A stretch of DNA of 5,765 nt. Origin: Neisseria lactamica (GTDB lineage: Bacteria; Pseudomonadota; Gammaproteobacteria; Burkholderiales; Neisseriaceae). Shown piece after piece: positions 2,673 to 5,765 of this stretch. Below the pieces are notes generated by a model. The model was not told the DNA's origin. It did no database searches and was given only the letters and a program-made list of their open reading frames with translations. Both the position numbers and the translations under genes were made by a program. The stretch covers positions 1 through 5,765 of the forward strand of contig JUNU01000269.1 of NCBI GenBank assembly GCA_001067655.1, read 5' to 3'. Numbering within the stretch: position 1 is the first letter of the stretch; each line of letters opens with the position of its first letter.

Positions 2673-5672
2673 ATGAAAAGAATGTTGTTCAATGCAACGC
2701 AAGCCGAAGAGCTGCGCGTTGCCATTGTCGATGGGCAAAACCTTTTGGATTTGGACATTGAAACGCTGGGTAAAGAGCAGCGCAAAGGTAATATTTACAA
2801 GGGTATCATTACCCGTATCGAGCCGTCGCTGGAAGCGTGTTTCGTGGATTACGGAACCGACCGCCACGGCTTTTTGCCGTTTAAGGAAGTATCGCGTTCG
2901 TATTTCCGCGATTACGAAGGCGGCAGGGCGCGAATTCAAGACGTGCTCAAAGAAGGCATGGAAGTCATCGTTCAAGTCGAAAAAGACGAACGCGGCAACA
3001 AAGGCGCGGCGCTGACCACCTTCATCAGCCTAGCCGGACGTTATCTGGTATTGATGCCAAACAACCCGCGCGGCGGCGGCGTATCCCGCCGTATCGAAGG
3101 CGAAGAGCGTCAAGAACTCAAAGCCGCTATGGCAGAACTCGACATTCCGAACGGCATGAGCATCATCGCGCGTACCGCCGGTATCGGCCGCAGCGCGGAA
3201 GAGTTGGAATGGGATTTGAACTACCTCAAGCAACTTTGGCAGGCGATCGAAGAAGCAGGCAAGGCACACCACGACCCTTACCTCCTCTTCATGGAAAGCT
3301 CGCTGCTCATCCGCGCCATCCGCGACTATTTCCGTCCCGACATCGGCGAAATTCTGGTGGACAATCAAGAGGTTTATGACCAAGTTGCCGAGTTTATGAG
3401 CTACGTCATGCCGAGCAACGTAGGTCGTCTGAAACTCTATCAAGACCACACGCCGCTGTTCTCCCGCTTCCAAATCGAACACCAAATCGAAAGCGCGTTC
3501 GCCCGCAGCGTCAGCCTGCCTTCCGGCGGCGCGATTGTGATCGACCACACCGAAGCCCTGGTTTCCATCGACGTCAACTCCGCCCGCGCCACCCGCGGCT
3601 CGGATATCGAAGACACCGCGTTCAAAACCAATATGGAAGCCGCTGAAGAAGTCGCACGTCAAATGCGTTTGCGCGACTTGGGCGGTTTGGTCGTCATCGA
3701 CTTCATCGACATGGAAAACCCCAAGCATCAGCGCGATGTTGAAAACGTCCTGCGCGATGCGCTCAAAAAAGACCGCGCCCGCGTGCAAATGGGCAAACTG
3801 TCCCGCTTCGGCCTCTTGGAATTAAGCCGCCAACGTTTGAAACCGGCTCTGGGCGAAAGCAGCCATGTTGCGTGTCCGCGTTGTGCCGGTACCGGCGTTA
3901 TCCGCGGCATCGAATCCACCGCCCTGCACGTTTTGCGCATCATTCAAGAAGAAGCAATGAAAGACAACACCGGCGAAGTGCATGCCCAAGTGCCCGTCGA
4001 TGTCGCGACCTTCCTGTTGAACGAAAAACGCGCCGAGTTGTTTGCGATGGAAGAGCGTTTGGACGTCAACGTCGTCCTGATTCCGAATATCCATCTGGAA
4101 AATCCGCACTACGAAATCAACCGCATCCGCATCGATGACGTAGAAGAAGACGGCGAACCGAGCTACAAACGCGTTGCCGAGCCGGAAGAAGACGAATCCG
4201 CCAAACCTTTCGGCAGCGAAAGAGCCAAAGCCGCCCGTCCCGAACCCGCCGTCAAAGGTGTGCGCCATACCCAGCCTGCCCCGACCGTATCCGAACAGAA
4301 GAGTGGTTCATGGTGGGATAGCTTCAAAGCATGGCTCAAACGCATTTTCGGCGGCAATACCGCAGCCGAAACCGCGCCTGTTGCCGAAGTGGCAGAAAAA
4401 CGCACTTCAAACGGCAACAACCGCAACGGCAATTCCGGCAGCCGCCGCGCAAACAACCGCCGCCAAAACCCGCGCCGCAACAACAGGCACGACGGTAGCA
4501 AGGTAGAAGTGCGCGAAGTGGCGGACTTCAAAGACAAAGCAGCAGACAATCAGGCAGCGGAAAACGAAACCCGCAACGCCAAAGACAACCGCCGCAGCCG
4601 CAACCGCCAAAACGAGCGCAACGCCGCAGCGGAAGCCGAAAACCTCGAAGTCCAAGCACTCGCCGCTGCAACGTCGTCTGAAAACGAATCCCGTTTAGGC
4701 GAGCAGGCGCAAGGCAACAAACGCCGCCGCAACAACAACCGCAACGAACGCAACCGCGAACAAGCGGACATCCGCGCGGAAGAAACCCTGTCCGAAACAG
4801 TGGACAACGTAGCGGAAGAGGGCGTGCAAACCGCCGATACCGATGCACCGAAAGGCAAAGAACGCCGCCAACGCGAGCGCAACAACCAACGCGACCGCCG
4901 CGAGCGCAACAATCAGCGCGACCGCCGTCAAAACGGTAAAAAACGCAATATTCCGTCTGCCGCCAAAATCGAGCAGTACCTGAATATTCACGATACCGCC
5001 GACAAAGTCCGCTTCGCCGCCGCGCACGTCATGGGCGAGCCTGTTGAAGAAGCACCGTTTGCCGTAACCATCCCCGCTCCAGAAGATAGCGGCGAGCCTT
5101 TGGTTGTCGTGGTTTCCGAACCCGTTGCCACTGAAGAAGCCTTCGTGTTCTCCATCGAAGGTGAAGATGTGGATAGCGACATCCTGATCGAAGATAGCAC
5201 CGACGACGAATGCAGCATCATCGACTCTGCCATCGGCAGCGTTGAAGAAACTTCGACTTCCGTGTTCGCCATCGAAACCGAAGACGGCTACCAACCGATG
5301 ACCGCCGTCCCTGCCGAAGGTGAGGTAGAAGCCGTTGCTGAAATGGAGGAAGAACTGGTCGTTTGGAAGGCCGAACGCGAAGCCGCTGCCGCCATCGAAG
5401 CCCTTGCCGCAGCAGCCGCCCAAGCAGCAGAATCCGAACTGCAAACTGTGGCGGAAGCAAGCCAAGCGGAAGAAACTGCTCCTGCCGTTGCTGCGATGCC
5501 CGACTTAGGCGGTTTGGTGTTTGTCGAAACCGATCCCGACGCTGTCGCAGCTTTTGCCGAACAGGTTCAGCCCGAACCCGAATCCGGCCTGCGCCGCGCG
5601 GATGTACCGAAAGTCGAAGCCGAACCCGTTGCCGCCACCGAAATGGTCTTGGTGGAAACGCGTAAAGACTGA
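2673..5672 (+). CDS. rne: Ribonuclease E
   Basis: RNase E is the essential 5'-end-sensing endoribonuclease for rRNA and tRNA processing and mRNA decay, and the scaffold of the membrane-attached degradosome. The product has 999 residues (E. coli 1061). The catalytic half is complete: an S1 domain (about 36-118), a 5'-sensor, and a DNase I-like domain with the predicted Mg-binding D300 (SIDVNS) and D343 (VVIDF). The zinc-link CPRC (C401, C404) and the small domain (about 416-500) follow. The spacing matches E. coli D303, D346, C404 and C407. The tail separates it from RNase G. WWDSFKAWLKRIFGG (547-561) is an amphipathic membrane-targeting helix. Arg/Asn-rich RNA-binding segments lie at about 577-606, 635-650, 683-697 and 730-757, then a compact island (759-790), then an acidic, Ala/Glu-rich end. 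No E. coli-like PNPase-binding end is recognisable. A structured leader precedes the gene. Confidence 0.97.
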   Translation: MKRMLFNATQAEELRVAIVDGQNLLDLDIETLGKEQRKGNIYKGIITRIEPSLEACFVDYGTDRHGFLPFKEVSRSYFRDYEGGRARIQDVLKEGMEVIVQVEKDERGNKGAALTTFISLAGRYLVLMPNNPRGGGVSRRIEGEERQELKAAMAELDIPNGMSIIARTAGIGRSAEELEWDLNYLKQLWQAIEEAGKAHHDPYLLFMESSLLIRAIRDYFRPDIGEILVDNQEVYDQVAEFMSYVMPSNVGRLKLYQDHTPLFSRFQIEHQIESAFARSVSLPSGGAIVIDHTEALVSIDVNSARATRGSDIEDTAFKTNMEAAEEVARQMRLRDLGGLVVIDFIDMENPKHQRDVENVLRDALKKDRARVQMGKLSRFGLLELSRQRLKPALGESSHVACPRCAGTGVIRGIESTALHVLRIIQEEAMKDNTGEVHAQVPVDVATFLLNEKRAELFAMEERLDVNVVLIPNIHLENPHYEINRIRIDDVEEDGEPSYKRVAEPEEDESAKPFGSERAKAARPEPAVKGVRHTQPAPTVSEQKSGSWWDSFKAWLKRIFGGNTAAETAPVAEVAEKRTSNGNNRNGNSGSRRANNRRQNPRRNNRHDGSKVEVREVADFKDKAADNQAAENETRNAKDNRRSRNRQNERNAAAEAENLEVQALAAATSSENESRLGEQAQGNKRRRNNNRNERNREQADIRAEETLSETVDNVAEEGVQTADTDAPKGKERRQRERNNQRDRRERNNQRDRRQNGKKRNIPSAAKIEQYLNIHDTADKVRFAAAHVMGEPVEEAPFAVTIPAPEDSGEPLVVVVSEPVATEEAFVFSIEGEDVDSDILIEDSTDDECSIIDSAIGSVEETSTSVFAIETEDGYQPMTAVPAEGEVEAVAEMEEELVVWKAEREAAAAIEALAAAAAQAAESELQTVAEASQAEETAPAVAAMPDLGGLVFVETDPDAVAAFAEQVQPEPESGLRRADVPKVEAEPVAATEMVLVETRKD
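3422..3433 (+). repeat. DNA uptake sequence in the rne catalytic core
   Basis: A perfect AGGTCGTCTGAA spans codons V250 to K254 (VGRLK), just before the conserved LYQDHTPLFSRFQIE block. E. coli RNase E has a similar Lys-Ile-Lys-Leu-Tyr at this point, so the uptake word fits inside a conserved protein segment. Confidence 0.85.
4671..4682 (+). repeat. One-mismatch uptake-like sequence in the rne tail
   Basis: ACGTCGTCTGAA differs from the uptake sequence only at its second base. It is read in frame as T667-S-S-E670 in the disordered tail. It may be a decayed or nascent uptake sequence, or chance. Confidence 0.4.
4872..4925 (+). repeat. 27-bp in-frame tandem duplication in rne
   Basis: Positions 4872-4898 and 4899-4925 are direct copies differing at two bases, both silent. 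They encode RERNNQRDR twice (residues 734-742 and 743-751). Recent slippage-type duplication of an arginine-rich RNA-binding segment is the simplest explanation. Length changes here would keep the frame. Confidence 0.8.
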
Positions 5673-5686
5673 AGGCTGAAAGAAGA

Positions 5687-5706
5687 GGGCATCGTTTAAG
5701 ATGCCC
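5687..5706 (+). terminator. Hairpin after rne, weak terminator
   Basis: GGGCATC (5687-5693) pairs perfectly with GATGCCC (5700-5706) around GTTTAA, 14 bp past the rne stop. No T-run follows, so it may be a 3'-end stabilising hairpin, or may act with the adjacent Correia element. Confidence 0.45.
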
Positions 5707-5713
5707 GAATCGA

Positions 5714-5765
5714 TATAGTGGATTAAATTTAAATCAGGACAAGGCGACGAAGCCGCAGACAGTAC
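5714..5765. mobile_element. Correia repeat element (CREE), truncated by window edge
   Basis: TATAGTGGATTAAATTTAAA begins at 5714 and is the terminal inverted repeat of Correia elements. The following interior text (CAGGACAAGGCGACGAAGCC, then GCAGACAGTAC) matches one end of the known element as I recall it. These are small non-autonomous elements, typically about 100-155 bp, inserted at TA and often transcribed with neighbouring genes, where the folded termini can be cut by RNase III. The other end is outside the window, so length, subtype and any IHF site cannot be judged. It lies 42 bp after the rne stop. Confidence 0.9.

Noticed and set aside
2589..2975. 128-aa minus-strand frame over the start of rne.
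   Set aside because: It overlaps the conserved RNase E N-terminus and S1 domain in antisense.
4695..5465. 256-aa minus-strand frame opposite the rne tail.
   Set aside because: Gly/Phe/Ala/Val-rich translation typical of the antisense of an Arg/Glu/Ala-rich coding region; the plus-strand rne frame is uninterrupted.
2673..5672. RNase G instead of RNase E.
   Set aside because: RNase G lacks the long C-terminal tail; 999 residues with a membrane helix and arginine-rich segments indicate RNase E.

Overview
This window looks like chromosomal DNA of a commensal Neisseria. Eight perfect copies of the DNA-uptake dialect AGGTCGTCTGAA (either strand) occur in 5.8 kb. This is the mucosa-type variant, as known from the N. 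mucosa / N. sicca / N. macacae group, and not the GCCGTCTGAA core of meningococcus and gonococcus. The right edge carries the terminus of a Correia repeat (TATAGTGGATTAAATTTAAA...), also typical of Neisseria. The proteins are Neisseria-like. The species assignment is inference.

Layout, left to right. (1) 1-284: an intergenic control region. Read on the minus strand it has a Fur-box-like palindrome (143-161), a perfect TATAAT (116-111), a start codon at 81 and a signal-peptide-like 27-codon open start. That start runs off the left edge through a 23-bp tandem repeat. This looks like the beginning of an iron-regulated exported protein, perhaps phase-variable. An inverted pair of uptake sequences (211-255) terminates rsmG. 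(2) 285-908, minus: rsmG, 16S rRNA m7G527 methyltransferase. (3) 909-1106: a second inverted uptake-sequence pair, whose arms are separated by a 92-bp MITE-like element with 22-bp perfect inverted termini. (4) 1107-2105, minus: rluC, 23S rRNA pseudouridine synthase. Its stop codon lies inside an uptake sequence. (5) 2106-2672: a 567-bp divergent intergenic region with candidate promoters and several strong hairpins, read as a structured rne leader. (6) 2673-5672, plus: rne, full-length RNase E (999 aa) with an intact catalytic half and a long charge-segregated tail. (7) 5673-5765: a hairpin and the start of a Correia element cut by the window edge.

The three complete genes belong to RNA maturation and turnover: two rRNA modification enzymes and the main endoribonuclease of rRNA/tRNA processing and mRNA decay. 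The divergent rluC/rne arrangement is also found in E. coli, where RNase E controls its own mRNA through leader hairpins. The long, hairpin-rich leader here suggests similar feedback, possibly with an attenuator. No CRISPR array, tRNA, rRNA or insertion-sequence transposase was seen. The core genes are ordinary; the less expected signals are in the non-coding DNA and in the C-terminal half of RNase E.
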